From Neptunicoccus cionae (GTDB taxonomy: Bacteria; Pseudomonadota; Alphaproteobacteria; Rhodobacterales; Rhodobacteraceae), in NCBI RefSeq assembly GCF_014643735.1, contig NZ_BMKA01000006.1:88750-152749 (forward strand): DNA of 64,000 nucleotides. The letters run 5' to 3'. Both the position numbers and the translations under genes were made by a program. A model generated the notes under the pieces. It saw nothing but the letters and a program-made list of their open reading frames with translations. It had not been told where the DNA came from and made no database searches. Positions 8,103-15,745 of this stretch are shown piece after piece. Every line of letters starts with the position of its first letter. Within the stretch, counting starts at the first letter, position 1.

Positions 8103-9604
8103 ACGAAATTGAAATCGTCGTTGTTGATCAAGCCCTCGTCCACGCCAAGCAGCGTGACCTGACCCTTGTTCCAGACCACGACGGTATCATCGCCGTCGCC
8201 GGACCATGTGACTTTGCCACCGCCTGCGATTTCGATCATATCCTTGCCGTCCTCAAAATCGGTGATCTTGTCCTTGCCCGATCTTACGGTGGTGTCGAAA
8301 TAGAACGTATCCGCGCCCTTGCCGCCGGTGTGTTTGTCATTGCCCTTGCCGCCAAAGAAGTCATCGCGCCCGTTGCCGCCCTTCAGCCGGTCGCGGCCGC
8401 CGCCGCCGAACAGTTCGTCATTGCCACCACCGCCCGACAGCTTGTCCCGTTTGCCGCCGCCAATCAGATCATCCGCGCCGCCAAAGCCGAACAGCCAGTC
8501 CTTACCGCCGCCCCCTTTCAGCATGTTGTTGGCGCTATTGCCGTAAATCCCGTCATCGCCGCTGCCGCCAATGGCGTTTTCAATCAGGGAACGTTTGTCA
8601 CCTTCAAACTGTAAGGCATTGTAAAGATTGCCTTGTGCAAAAACGACGGCCGTATCCCCGACAAAGGTTCCGTCGTCGGCGTAACCGTCGTTCAGCTCTG
8701 CCCGTTGGGCGGTGCCATGATAATCAAAAGTGCTGTAAAATCCGGGTTCCAGATCAATCAGCATGGCGGTGTCATAATTGGACAGGTCATAAGTGTCCTT
8801 GCCGCCCCCGTCCCAGATCGTGCGCAGCACGACGTTTTCCCCCGGCGTGCCTTGCCCTGTGCCGTTGACAAACATCTCTCCGGTTTTGGTAGAGAACGTA
8901 TAGGTGGTATTGCCGCTGTTGGTTTCAAAATTAGCGCCATACATGCGTTGCAAGGCAGCAATATCGAGCATCATGAAGCTTTGCGGATTATGTCCCGGCG
9001 CATTGGCCAGAAAACGGATGCTGTCAGGCTGGCCCACATAACTGTGATAGGTCATCACCGTATATTCATGGCTGTCGTGGCGGTCCTCTATCAGCCCTGT
9101 GCCATTTGCTTCTTCATGGGCGTGCTTCAACCCCATCGCATGACCGATCTCGTGCAATATCCCTGCTGCAAACGCATAGGAACCGATATCGGGGGTTTCG
9201 TATTGACCGTCTTTAAAGGCCATATCTCCGGCGGCTTCGTCGCTGTAGGGGTAAAATCCGTAGGCCGTGTAGAGCCCTTCGAAATCCCCGAAACGCAGGG
9301 TGCCATCGGCGTTATCTTCTCCCGGATCGTCGCCTATTTCATCAAACGTGACCAAGGCCAGTTCCGCCAGCATGGAAAAAGCCAGCTCTACTGCGGCCAT
9401 CTGGGCGCTGTTAAACCCGTTGGCAAAGGTCAAACCACCGGTATCATAAGCGATATCCGAAGCTTCGTCGATAAAGCTGTAAGTGATCAGCGTGCTGCTG
9501 CTGGTGTCCCATTTCTGCCCCTCCAGCAGGGCATCAATGCTTTGGTCCGCATCACCGGTATCGGTGTCTATGCTGAAAGAAATATAGGCGCGCTCTCCGG
9601 CCAT
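8099..9604 (-). CDS. Serralysin-like M10 metalloprotease with RTX repeats
   Basis: 501 residues, no Sec signal. The zinc motif HEIGHAMGLKH is at residues 151-161 and the Met-turn VMTYH at 183-187, diagnostic of M10B (serralysin) proteases. Residues about 335-435 contain glycine-rich GGxGxDx repeats of the RTX type that bind Ca2+ after secretion, followed by a type I secretion-like C-terminus ending in DDFNFV. It should be exported by a type I system and cleave proteins outside the cell; no type I ABC, MFP or TolC genes are visible here, so export must use genes elsewhere. An AGGAG site lies 7 nt before the ATG. The upstream RTX gene (9710-10693) has the same orientation. Confidence 0.88.
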   Translation of the reverse strand: MAGERAYISFSIDTDTGDADQSIDALLEGQKWDTSSSTLITYSFIDEASDIAYDTGGLTFANGFNSAQMAAVELAFSMLAELALVTFDEIGDDPGEDNADGTLRFGDFEGLYTAYGFYPYSDEAAGDMAFKDGQYETPDIGSYAFAAGILHEIGHAMGLKHAHEEANGTGLIEDRHDSHEYTVMTYHSYVGQPDSIRFLANAPGHNPQSFMMLDIAALQRMYGANFETNSGNTTYTFSTKTGEMFVNGTGQGTPGENVVLRTIWDGGGKDTYDLSNYDTAMLIDLEPGFYSTFDYHGTAQRAELNDGYADDGTFVGDTAVVFAQGNLYNALQFEGDKRSLIENAIGGSGDDGIYGNSANNMLKGGGGKDWLFGFGGADDLIGGGKRDKLSGGGGNDELFGGGGRDRLKGGNGRDDFFGGKGNDKHTGGKGADTFYFDTTVRSGKDKITDFEDGKDMIEIAGGGKVTWSGDGDDTVVVWNKGQVTLLGVDEGLINNDDFNFV

Positions 9605-9709
9605 GACGGACTCCTGTAGAAATATTTGGCAAGCCTCTCAGGGGGGCATGCTTCTGTCTAAAACGGATAGCACAGTCCCTTCACTGCGGCACACCTGCCC
9701 AGACGTATA

Positions 9710-10693
9710 TTAAAGGATAAAATCTGCTTCCGCCATATCCGAAAGGATATGTCCGACCAGCGTGATACGGGTGCCCGAGGGTAAAATAATCAGCGTATCT
9801 GCTGCCTCTGCCCCGGTGGATTCCATCTCTAATGCGTCAAAGGACACGCCTTTTACCTGCAAGCGATCCACGCCAGCCTTAAAATCCTCTATCCGGTCGC
9901 GGCCTTCGGATTTTCCGGCTTTAAAGACGAATACATCTGCCCCCGCGCCCCCGGTCAGCAGGTCATTGCCCTTCCCACCGTTGATCCGGTCCGCGCCGTT
10001 GCCCCCCGACAGGGTATCCCCCTTGCCGCCGCCCGACAGCAAATCGTCCCCCGCGCCGCCATAAATCTGATCGCCGCCTGCCCCGCCATAAAGCCGGTCG
10101 TCACCCGAACAGCCAAACAGGATATCCTTGCCGGTCTGCCCGTAAAACTGCGCCTGCGCCGGACCCGCGGTAGAGATCACGTCACCACCGCCACCGCCAT
10201 AAACCGTGTAGTCTTCGCCGGTGCCTGCGCTGATCCGGTCCGCCCCGCCACCACCATAGATCAGACTGCCCGACCCTTTCCCTGTAGCATCCGGCCCGAT
10301 GATCCGGTCCGCACCACGGGTGCCAGCAATCAGCAACGCCTGCCCGCTTTCAGGCTGAAGATCGGTGGTCAGTGTCAAGGGGGCCGACAGATCATCCATA
10401 CTACTGCCAAAACGCAGGGTTTCGATCTTGGGTGCGCCCGCCCCGTTCAGCGGGATCGCGATGCGCCCGACGCCAGCCCCGTTCCAGACCAGCGCACCGT
10501 CCTGTACCAGCACCCATTTCGCCGCCCAAGCGCCACCGCTGTCCAAGATCACCAGTTCGTCCGCCGCCCCGCCCGTGTCTTCCAGTTCTGCGGTTTTGTA
10601 GCGCAGCCGGTCCAGATCCACACGGTAACTGTCAGACCCCGCCGTGCCCTTCAACACCTCGCCCTTGCTCTTTCTATAAACCCGTATCGCCAT
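9710..10693 (-). CDS. RTX-type calcium-binding secreted protein
   Basis: 327 residues. The N-terminal 130 residues are a non-repeat domain that I do not recognise (GTAGSDSYRVDLDRLRYK...). Residues about 140-255 are glycine/aspartate-rich nonapeptides (IYGGGGADRI, VYGGGGGDVI, RLYGGAGGDQI, LLSGGGKGDTL, LLTGGAGADVFVF) that form Ca-loaded parallel beta-rolls. The end, DRIEDFKAGVDRLQV followed by about 50 residues to ADFIL, matches the C-terminal secretion region of type I exported proteins. It precedes the M10 protease by 105 bp on the same strand, so the two may share regulation. It is probably a biofilm or surface matrix protein (inference). Confidence 0.8.
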   Translation of the reverse strand: MAIRVYRKSKGEVLKGTAGSDSYRVDLDRLRYKTAELEDTGGAADELVILDSGGAWAAKWVLVQDGALVWNGAGVGRIAIPLNGAGAPKIETLRFGSSMDDLSAPLTLTTDLQPESGQALLIAGTRGADRIIGPDATGKGSGSLIYGGGGADRISAGTGEDYTVYGGGGGDVISTAGPAQAQFYGQTGKDILFGCSGDDRLYGGAGGDQIYGGAGDDLLSGGGKGDTLSGGNGADRINGGKGNDLLTGGAGADVFVFKAGKSEGRDRIEDFKAGVDRLQVKGVSFDALEMESTGAEAADTLIILPSGTRITLVGHILSDMAEADFIL

Positions 10694-10806
10694 AGGGCCG
10701 CACCCTAACGGGCCGGATCAGAAAAGCTGCAACAGAGTAGTTGGCATTTTAGGAAAAAGGGGACGTAATTCGCCGTTAAGGGTCTAAAACCCCACCCGAC
10801 CCCGGC

Positions 10807-10840
10807 AAAAAGCCCCGTGGAGGGGTCCACGGGGCTTTTC
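10807..10840 (-). terminator. Strong rho-independent terminator of the SH3/DUF1236 gene
   Basis: A perfect 14-bp stem (10808-10821 with 10826-10839, core agccccgtgga / tccacggggct) and a GGGG loop, flanked by A and T runs on both sides, so it can work in both directions. It lies just downstream of the minus-strand gene ending at 10866. Confidence 0.9.
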
Positions 10841-10865
10841 GGTATTGGTTAAATCTGCGGGGATA

Positions 10866-11546
10866 TTAGCGGATGATGCGCACGATCTGATTTGTTTGTG
10901 CGTCCACAACCACCGCCTGATTGTTCACGTTCAGGTAGCGGTATTCCGACTGTGGCAATTCATAGGTTGTGACGGCTTCAGGCACACCTGCGCCAACCAC
11001 GACTTCACCGTCCAGATACACGGTCTCGACCGGATTGGAGCTGATGTAGGTGATGGTTTCTTCTTCAGGCTCTGCTGCGGCTGTACCGGCAGCGCCCCCC
11101 AGAATACCACCGGCAATCACGCCGCCGATCGGTCCACCAAGGGCAACACCTGTCAGCGCACCAAGGGTTGCGCCAACGGCCGCGCCCTCGTTTTCGTTCT
11201 TCTTCGTGCCTTCGGCATCTTCATAGGTCACGGTCTTCACGTCATAGGCTTGTGGACGGGTTGTCAGGGCAATCGCTTTTTCTTCCACATTCACCGCCAG
11301 ATAGTCAGAGCTTGACCAGCCGGTCACATCACCGAATTTCACCTGACACCAAGATGTTGACTCAAGGCAGCCCTCGACACTGGCTTCCTTGCCACCGGGG
11401 ATCACACCCACCACAGAGTGGTGCGGTCCGGGGCCGGAGCGGATGTTGAGGTCGGTTGCTGCAACCGCTTCAACTGTTTGGGCAACAGCGGGAAGCGCTG
11501 TTGAGATGAGAAGACTCGAGATCAGGCCTGTTTTTACCAAATTCAT
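10866..11546 (-). CDS. Secreted SH3b / glycine-zipper / DUF1236 envelope protein
   Basis: 226 residues from the ATG at 11546, chosen because a GGAGG lies 9 nt upstream and a signal peptide follows at once (ISSLLISTALPAVAQ); the longer open frame to 11795 has neither. Residues about 24-85 are a bacterial SH3 domain (ATDLNIRSGPGPHHSVVGVI ... GWSSSDYL) that may bind cell wall. Residues about 120-155 are a glycine zipper (GATLGALTGVALGGPIGGVI), and the C-terminus (VNNQAVVVDAQTNQIVRIIR) fits DUF1236. It is probably periplasmic or membrane-associated and envelope-protective. A minus-strand GGAAC-N16-CGTT promoter sits about 105 nt upstream, suggesting ECF-sigma stress control; a strong terminator follows. 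Confidence 0.82.
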   Translation of the reverse strand: MNLVKTGLISSLLISTALPAVAQTVEAVAATDLNIRSGPGPHHSVVGVIPGGKEASVEGCLESTSWCQVKFGDVTGWSSSDYLAVNVEEKAIALTTRPQAYDVKTVTYEDAEGTKKNENEGAAVGATLGALTGVALGGPIGGVIAGGILGGAAGTAAAEPEEETITYISSNPVETVYLDGEVVVGAGVPEAVTTYELPQSEYRYLNVNNQAVVVDAQTNQIVRIIR

Positions 11547-11651
11547 TATATGTTCCTCCGTATAATTCTTAACTTCGGTTTCATTCGGTGCCGCCCAGAC
11601 GGTAAAGGCACTGGGAGGAGCACCCCGTCCGCTGACCGGCAACATCGCACT

Positions 11652-11676
11652 AACGGGGTGATTGGGGGAAAGTTCC
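11652..11676 (-). promoter_or_regulatory. ECF-sigma-like promoter GGAAC-N16-CGTT (minus)
   Basis: Read on the minus strand, GGAAC (11676-11672), 16 bases, then CGTT (11655-11652). This matches the general-stress EcfG consensus of alphaproteobacteria. It points at the SH3/DUF1236 gene starting at 11546. The partner site 155 bp away has the same spacing in the opposite direction. Confidence 0.6.
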
Positions 11677-11830
11677 ATCCGGTTCAGGGAAAGATTTGCC
11701 CCCTTGCGGAACCGGCATTTTTGCGCCGGCATTACCTTCAAAACGGGCGGGAACCTGCTGACATCATAGAGGCAGTTCAGGTGTAAACGAGCCACATCTT
11801 AAAGAAGCAGAAACTAAAACCGGCAGATTG

Positions 11831-11855
11831 GGAACTAAATCCACCCTGTCGCGTT
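11831..11855 (+). promoter_or_regulatory. ECF-sigma-like promoter GGAAC-N16-CGTT (plus)
   Basis: GGAAC at 11831-11835, 16 bases, CGTT at 11852-11855, about 44 nt before the ATG of the 55-residue membrane protein. Same elements and exact spacing as the divergent minus-strand site, so both units probably answer to the same alternative sigma factor. Confidence 0.6.
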
Positions 11856-11898
11856 TTCCTTTCACAGAACACAAGGTACAAAACTCAAGGAGCAAAAT

Positions 11899-12066
11899 AT
11901 GTCCGAGAAAGATACAACAGTCGTAACCACAGGTGGCAACGGCGGGAGCTGGTTCCTGATCGGTGCGCTGGTCGTCATAGTTGCAGTCGGTGCCTATTTC
12001 TTCCTCGGTGGGGACGGTCCCGCCAAGGACGTGAATGTGTCCATCGAAAACCCTGTAAGCGAATAG
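11899..12066 (+). CDS. Small single-pass membrane protein (55 residues)
   Basis: 55 residues: a polar N-terminus (MSEKDTTVVTTGGNGG), one membrane helix (about 17-36, WFLIGALVVIVAVGAYFF) and a short acidic tail ending ENPVSE. AAGGAG lies 8 nt before the ATG. The gene follows an ECF-sigma-like promoter and is followed 12 bp later by a DUF3309 membrane protein gene, so the two form a short stress-type operon ending at the 12269-12297 hairpin. The exact function is unknown; size, helix and promoter suggest envelope stress adaptation (inference). Confidence 0.75.
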   Translation: MSEKDTTVVTTGGNGGSWFLIGALVVIVAVGAYFFLGGDGPAKDVNVSIENPVSE

Positions 12067-12078
12067 GCGGAAACAGCC

Positions 12079-12231
12079 ATGAGCACTATACTCCTCGTCA
12101 TTCTTATCCTGCTTTTGATCGGGGCACTGCCAACATGGGGCCATAGCCGGTCTTGGGGGTATTTTCCCTCGGGTATTCTGGGCGTCATCCTGATCATCGT
12201 GATCGTGCTTGCCCTGACGGGCCGCATGTAG
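12079..12231 (+). CDS. DUF3309 family small membrane protein
   Basis: 50 residues: MSTILLVILILLLIGALPTW, a polar turn (GHSRSWGYFPSG), then a second helix (ILGVILIIVIVLALTG). This two-helix hairpin with the ALPTW and GYxPSG elements is the DUF3309 pattern, common in proteobacteria and often found among stress-induced genes. The ribosome site (aggcgga) is weak, so translation may be coupled to the gene 12 bp upstream. No biochemical role is known for the family. Confidence 0.82.
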   Translation: MSTILLVILILLLIGALPTWGHSRSWGYFPSGILGVILIIVIVLALTGRM

Positions 12232-12268
12232 GGCGCCGTGCCGGTCAGAACGGATTAACACAACAAAG

Positions 12269-12297
12269 GACCCGTGCCGTCTGGCCGCGGGTCTTTT
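12269..12297 (+). terminator. Terminator after the DUF3309 gene
   Basis: Stem gacccg (12269-12274) / cgggtc (12288-12293) with a GC-rich loop, followed by TTTT. It separates the small-protein operon from the antiporter gene. Confidence 0.65.
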
Positions 12298-12411
12298 GGT
12301 ATCAGAACAAGCGAATGCAGCCCCTGTGTCCTTCGGGTTTTCCCCGAATAAAGTAGCGGGCGACTGCGGGGCGCTGTAGCGTTATTTCAACAGACAAACA
12401 GCGAGGAATAT

Positions 12412-14229
12412 ATGGCGGCAGCAGAAACAGCAGGGTTGGCCCCGGTCATGGCATTTGCGCTTGTGGGGGCGCTTGGTGTGGGCAGCCAGTGGCTGGCATG
12501 GCGGTTGCGAATGCCCTCGATCGTACTGATGCTGCTGGCGGGGCTGCTCTTTGGTCCGGTTCTTGGCATCCTAGACCCTGCGGGGCAGTTCGGTGATATG
12601 CTTGGCCCGATGATCGCTATTGCTGTGGCGATCATTTTGTTTGAGGGCGGATTGACCCTGAACTTTCACACATTGCGTGATGCGGCCACCGGCGTCAAAC
12701 GGCTGGTCGTTCTGGGGGCGCCGCTTGGCTGGTTCGCCTCTGCGCTGACGCTCCACTATGTGGCGGGGCTAAGCTGGGCCGCTTCGGCGGTGTTTGGCGG
12801 CATCATGATCGTCACCGGACCCACGGTGATTGCGCCTTTGCTGCGTCAGGCGAAACTGCAAAAACGCCCCGCTGCGCTGTTGCAATGGGAAGCCATTGTA
12901 AACGATCCGGTGGGCGCATTGGCGGCCGTGTTGGCGTTTCAGGTGGTGATCGTGCTGGAAACCGCCAGTTCTGCCGGTGCTGCCGCGCAGGATCTGACCA
13001 TCGGCATCAGTGTCGCCACACTGCTTGGCATTGCAGGCGGTTGGGGCATCGCGCGGGCGTTCCGGCTGGCCTATGTGCCTGAATACATGAAAGTTCCGGT
13101 CCTTTTTGTGGTCCTTCTAAGTGTCTTTGCCCTGTCTGACAGTGTGCTCCATGAATCCGGACTGCTGGCGGTGACGATCATGGGCATCTGGGTCGCAAAC
13201 GCCCGCCTTCCCAGCTACACAGAGCTGCGCCGCTTCAAGGAACACGCAACCGTTCTGTTGGTTTCGGGCGTGTTTATCCTTCTGGCCGCAAGCATGAGCT
13301 GGACCGCGCTTGGCTCTCTGGATGTTACGGCTCTCCTGTTTGTGCTGGCAGTGATCCTGATCGCCCGCCCCCTGCCCGTACTCGCGGCTCTGTCGTTTTC
13401 CGATGTCCCTTGGCGCGAGCGTTTGCTGGTGGCCTTTACCGGACCACGCGGTGTGGTGCTGGTGGCGGTTGCGGGATTGTTTGGCGAACGGCTGGTAGAG
13501 ATCGGGATCGCGGATGCCGACCGGATTGCGCCCCTTGCCTTTGCGCTGGTGGCCGCGACCGTGGTGTTGCACGGGTTTACCCTGACACCAATGGCGAGAC
13601 TACTGGGGCTGACGGCGTCTTCTACCACGGGGGTGATCATTCTGGGCGGCTCGCGCTGGTCGGTGGCACTGGCCGAGGCGTTACAGAAGATGGGCCTGCA
13701 AGTGATCATTGCCGATCCGAACCACGCCCATCTGCGCGGCGCACGGGATGCCGGAATAGACACGTTCTTTGGCGATATCCTGTCAAAAGCTGCCGAGGAA
13801 CGGATCAACCTTGTTGCCTTTGAAAAGCTGATCTGTGCGACCGACAACGACGCCTATAACACGCTGGTCGCCACCGATCTGGCACCGGAATTCGGGCGGG
13901 ACAATGTGTTTCAGGTAAAACGGGTGCGCGAGGCCAGTTCGCGCCATGCCTTGCCCGCCACATTGGGGGGGCGTGTGATTGGCGGTGGTAAGACCTACTT
14001 TGAAGCCAACGCCCTGATTTCCCAAGGGTGGGAGTTCCGCGTGACCGGATTGTCCGAGGAATTCACGCTGGATCAATGGCGCGAGAAACATCCCGAGGCG
14101 ATCATTATCGCAGAGCTTGGCAAGGGTGGCACCTTGCGTTTGCTGGAAACAGGGATGGACCCGAAAAAAACCGAGGACGTAGAGTTGCTGTCATTGATGC
14201 CTGCCAAACCGAAGCGTCGGGAAAGCTGA
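12412..14229 (+). CDS. Cation/proton antiporter (CPA1/NhaP-like) with C-terminal RCK/TrkA-N domain
   Basis: 605 residues. About 12 membrane segments fill residues 10-400; the ion-binding EAIVNDPVG motif near residue 163 is the NhaP/CPA1 ND signature. Residues about 405-530 form a Rossmann-like RCK/TrkA-N domain (GVIILGGSRWSVALAEAL ... VIIADPN), and a small TrkA-C-like segment follows. It exchanges Na+ or K+ for H+ at the inner membrane; the RCK domain suggests gating by NAD(H) or another nucleotide, and transport of K+ is possible. A GAGGA site precedes the ATG closely. It stands alone, tail to tail with repA (27-bp gap). It may help with salt or pH stress in a marine host. Confidence 0.85.
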   Translation: MAAAETAGLAPVMAFALVGALGVGSQWLAWRLRMPSIVLMLLAGLLFGPVLGILDPAGQFGDMLGPMIAIAVAIILFEGGLTLNFHTLRDAATGVKRLVVLGAPLGWFASALTLHYVAGLSWAASAVFGGIMIVTGPTVIAPLLRQAKLQKRPAALLQWEAIVNDPVGALAAVLAFQVVIVLETASSAGAAAQDLTIGISVATLLGIAGGWGIARAFRLAYVPEYMKVPVLFVVLLSVFALSDSVLHESGLLAVTIMGIWVANARLPSYTELRRFKEHATVLLVSGVFILLAASMSWTALGSLDVTALLFVLAVILIARPLPVLAALSFSDVPWRERLLVAFTGPRGVVLVAVAGLFGERLVEIGIADADRIAPLAFALVAATVVLHGFTLTPMARLLGLTASSTTGVIILGGSRWSVALAEALQKMGLQVIIADPNHAHLRGARDAGIDTFFGDILSKAAEERINLVAFEKLICATDNDAYNTLVATDLAPEFGRDNVFQVKRVREASSRHALPATLGGRVIGGGKTYFEANALISQGWEFRVTGLSEEFTLDQWREKHPEAIIIAELGKGGTLRLLETGMDPKKTEDVELLSLMPAKPKRRES

Positions 14230-14256
14230 TCCCTTCGGTGATGGAATGGCGGGGCG

Positions 14257-15252
14257 TCAGCCGACCCGCCGTTTCACCCAGCCAAGGAAGGCAGCGTCGG
14301 CGCTGCGCAGTTTCTGGCGGCCGCTGCCGGCCCACCATGCCACCCATTCGGATTCCAGCGCGTAGATGTCCCATTCAGGGGCAAGGGCGCGGGCCTGTTC
14401 CAGTGCTGTGGCTGAAATCACCGGCTTCTCGCTTGGCTCCAGCACCACGTTGCGCGGGGCGACGCGGATGATATCGCCGTCTTCCTCAAACAGTTGATAG
14501 TCGGGCAGATGGTCAGCGGCGATCATATCGCGGATCATTTTGCGAAACACACGGCGGGGCGAATTCGATCCCGATTTCTTCAGCAGGGTTTCCAGACCCA
14601 CCCGCCATTCCCGCTGGCGCCCGCAATGTTTGCGCGCGATTTCATAGATGCGCCGCTCCAGCGGTTTGCGCAGGCGAAAGTAATCCCGCGACAGGGTGAG
14701 CACGGATTTCGAGGCAATGGCGCGGAACAGCCAGTCCGACAGTTTCACCGACACGCTGACCATCCGCCCCCGCCCGGTTTTGCGCACGATCTCCCAGCTT
14801 TCGATCAGGCCAAAGCCGCTGGTGGTTTCATGATCGCCTGTGACGATATTGGTGGTGATGCGGGTGCCTGCCAGACGCTCGAACGCTTCGCGCAGACGTT
14901 TGTAACCATCCCCCGAGGTTTCGCGGTTTGTCGCCACCAACAGGTCGTGGGCCTTGAGGTGCAGCGTCTGGCTGACCGCCCGCCCCGCATTGATCCCCGC
15001 CATAAGCTGGCTCATGCAATAGATCAGAATGTCCTTGTCATGGAGCGTTGCCAATCCGCGCACAGAGGGCGTAATCTCGATCACACTCTCCCCGTGTTCA
15101 TAGCGCAGAATGCGCCGGTCCGGACGGGTCGAAAGGGAAAACAGCGGATGCTCCATGGAGGCAAGATCGCTTTTGGGAAGCGCGTCAAATACATCGCACA
15201 AGAAAAAATTCGCGGTAGGATACCGGTCGGGTAACAGCCCTGCTGTTGTCAT
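14257..15252 (-). CDS. repA: Plasmid replication initiator, RepA (RPA family)
   Basis: 331 residues matching the RPA replication initiators that define RepA-type plasmids of Rhodobacterales: MEHPLFSLSTRPDRRILRYEHG near residue 33, then paired winged-helix-type regions (LIYCMSQLMAGI, LLVATNRETSGDGYKRLREAFERLAGTRI, DYFRLRKPLERRIYEIARKHCG). It should bind the iterons at 15438-15503, directly upstream of its own start, and open the origin, probably with host DnaA (perfect box at 15415). It is divergent from parA, the usual layout of this class. The gene is intact. Its 3' end lies 27 bp from the antiporter stop. Confidence 0.92.
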   Translation of the reverse strand: MTTAGLLPDRYPTANFFLCDVFDALPKSDLASMEHPLFSLSTRPDRRILRYEHGESVIEITPSVRGLATLHDKDILIYCMSQLMAGINAGRAVSQTLHLKAHDLLVATNRETSGDGYKRLREAFERLAGTRITTNIVTGDHETTSGFGLIESWEIVRKTGRGRMVSVSVKLSDWLFRAIASKSVLTLSRDYFRLRKPLERRIYEIARKHCGRQREWRVGLETLLKKSGSNSPRRVFRKMIRDMIAADHLPDYQLFEEDGDIIRVAPRNVVLEPSEKPVISATALEQARALAPEWDIYALESEWVAWWAGSGRQKLRSADAAFLGWVKRRVG

Positions 15253-15379
15253 AATACTGCCTGCCTGCGCGCCCTTTTTGGTCGGGCTTTGCGCTTTATT
15301 GTTCTGCTCTGCTCATCGTTGCCACAACTGCCCGCCTGTTTGCACCGCCCCTGTTTTCAGGATCCGGTGCGCGAATCTT

Positions 15380-15398
15380 ATCGTGGTTTTAGTGACAC
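15380..15398 (+). repeat. Degenerate fourth iteron
   Basis: atcgtggttttagtgacac matches the iteron pattern at about 14 of 19 positions. It lies 58 bp before the first full iteron, on the repA side of the DnaA box. Confidence 0.45.
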
Positions 15399-15414
15399 CC
15401 ACGCTAGGGGCGGC

Positions 15415-15423
15415 TGTGGATAA
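15415..15423 (-). promoter_or_regulatory. Perfect DnaA box (TTATCCACA on the minus strand)
   Basis: tgtggataa on the plus strand is the exact complement of the consensus TTATCCACA. It lies 15 bp before the first iteron, as expected in a RepA/DnaA co-initiated plasmid origin. Confidence 0.8.
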
Positions 15424-15437
15424 AAGCAACCGGAGCT

Positions 15438-15503
15438 AACGTGGTATTGGAATCGCTTCAACGTGGTATCAGAGTCACTTAAACGTGGTATCAGATTCAC
15501 TGC
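15438..15503 (+). repeat. Three tandem 22-bp iterons of the plasmid origin
   Basis: Copies start at 15438, 15460 and 15482, exactly 22 bp apart (two helical turns), each beginning aacgtggtat. Copies two and three share aacgtggtatcaga and differ at few positions; copy one diverges in its second half. This is the likely RepA binding array. Confidence 0.9.
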
Positions 15504-15745
15504 TCTCTTCTGAAAGCCGGATTCTTGCCTTGAAACCAGCTCTTTACCGAAAGCCCCTGTGTCCCGTAACTTATAAATAACAGGATTCTTAACTAAGTCT
15601 TTTTGCAATGGTGATAAATTTGCCAGCGTAGCCCCTGCTGAACCCCCTGTATTTGCTTAGAAAAAAGGTTTTTTGTGCTGATAATCCTTTCATGTGCTTC
15701 GTTTTTGGGTATATTGGGTAAAAAGCAGCACATACAGGTAAACTC

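Larger units (their letters stand above)
11547..11898. other. Divergent regulatory region of the envelope-stress genes
   Basis: 352 bp without a gene between the SH3/DUF1236 gene (minus) and the 55-residue membrane protein (plus). It contains one GGAAC-N16-CGTT promoter for each direction, described separately. I found no convincing open frame here: the longer frames are antisense to, or upstream extensions of, the real genes. Confidence 0.7.
15253..15745. other. Replication origin region between repA and parA
   Basis: 493 bp without a gene. From left to right: a degenerate iteron (15380), a perfect DnaA box (15415), three tandem 22-bp iterons (15438-15503), then a clearly AT-richer stretch (about 15560-15740) that could serve as the unwinding element and parA promoter. 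A short inverted pair, tgtgctg (15674-15680) / cagcaca (15726-15732), brackets the likely parA promoter and might be an autoregulatory site. Confidence 0.8.

Noticed and set aside
8633-9619. 328-residue plus-strand frame opposite the M10 protease
   Set aside because: The minus-strand frame holds the zinc motif and Met-turn; the plus frame has no recognisable domain.
11764-12261. 165-residue minus-strand frame over the two small membrane proteins
   Set aside because: It is the complement of two good small genes with ribosome sites and a stress-type promoter.
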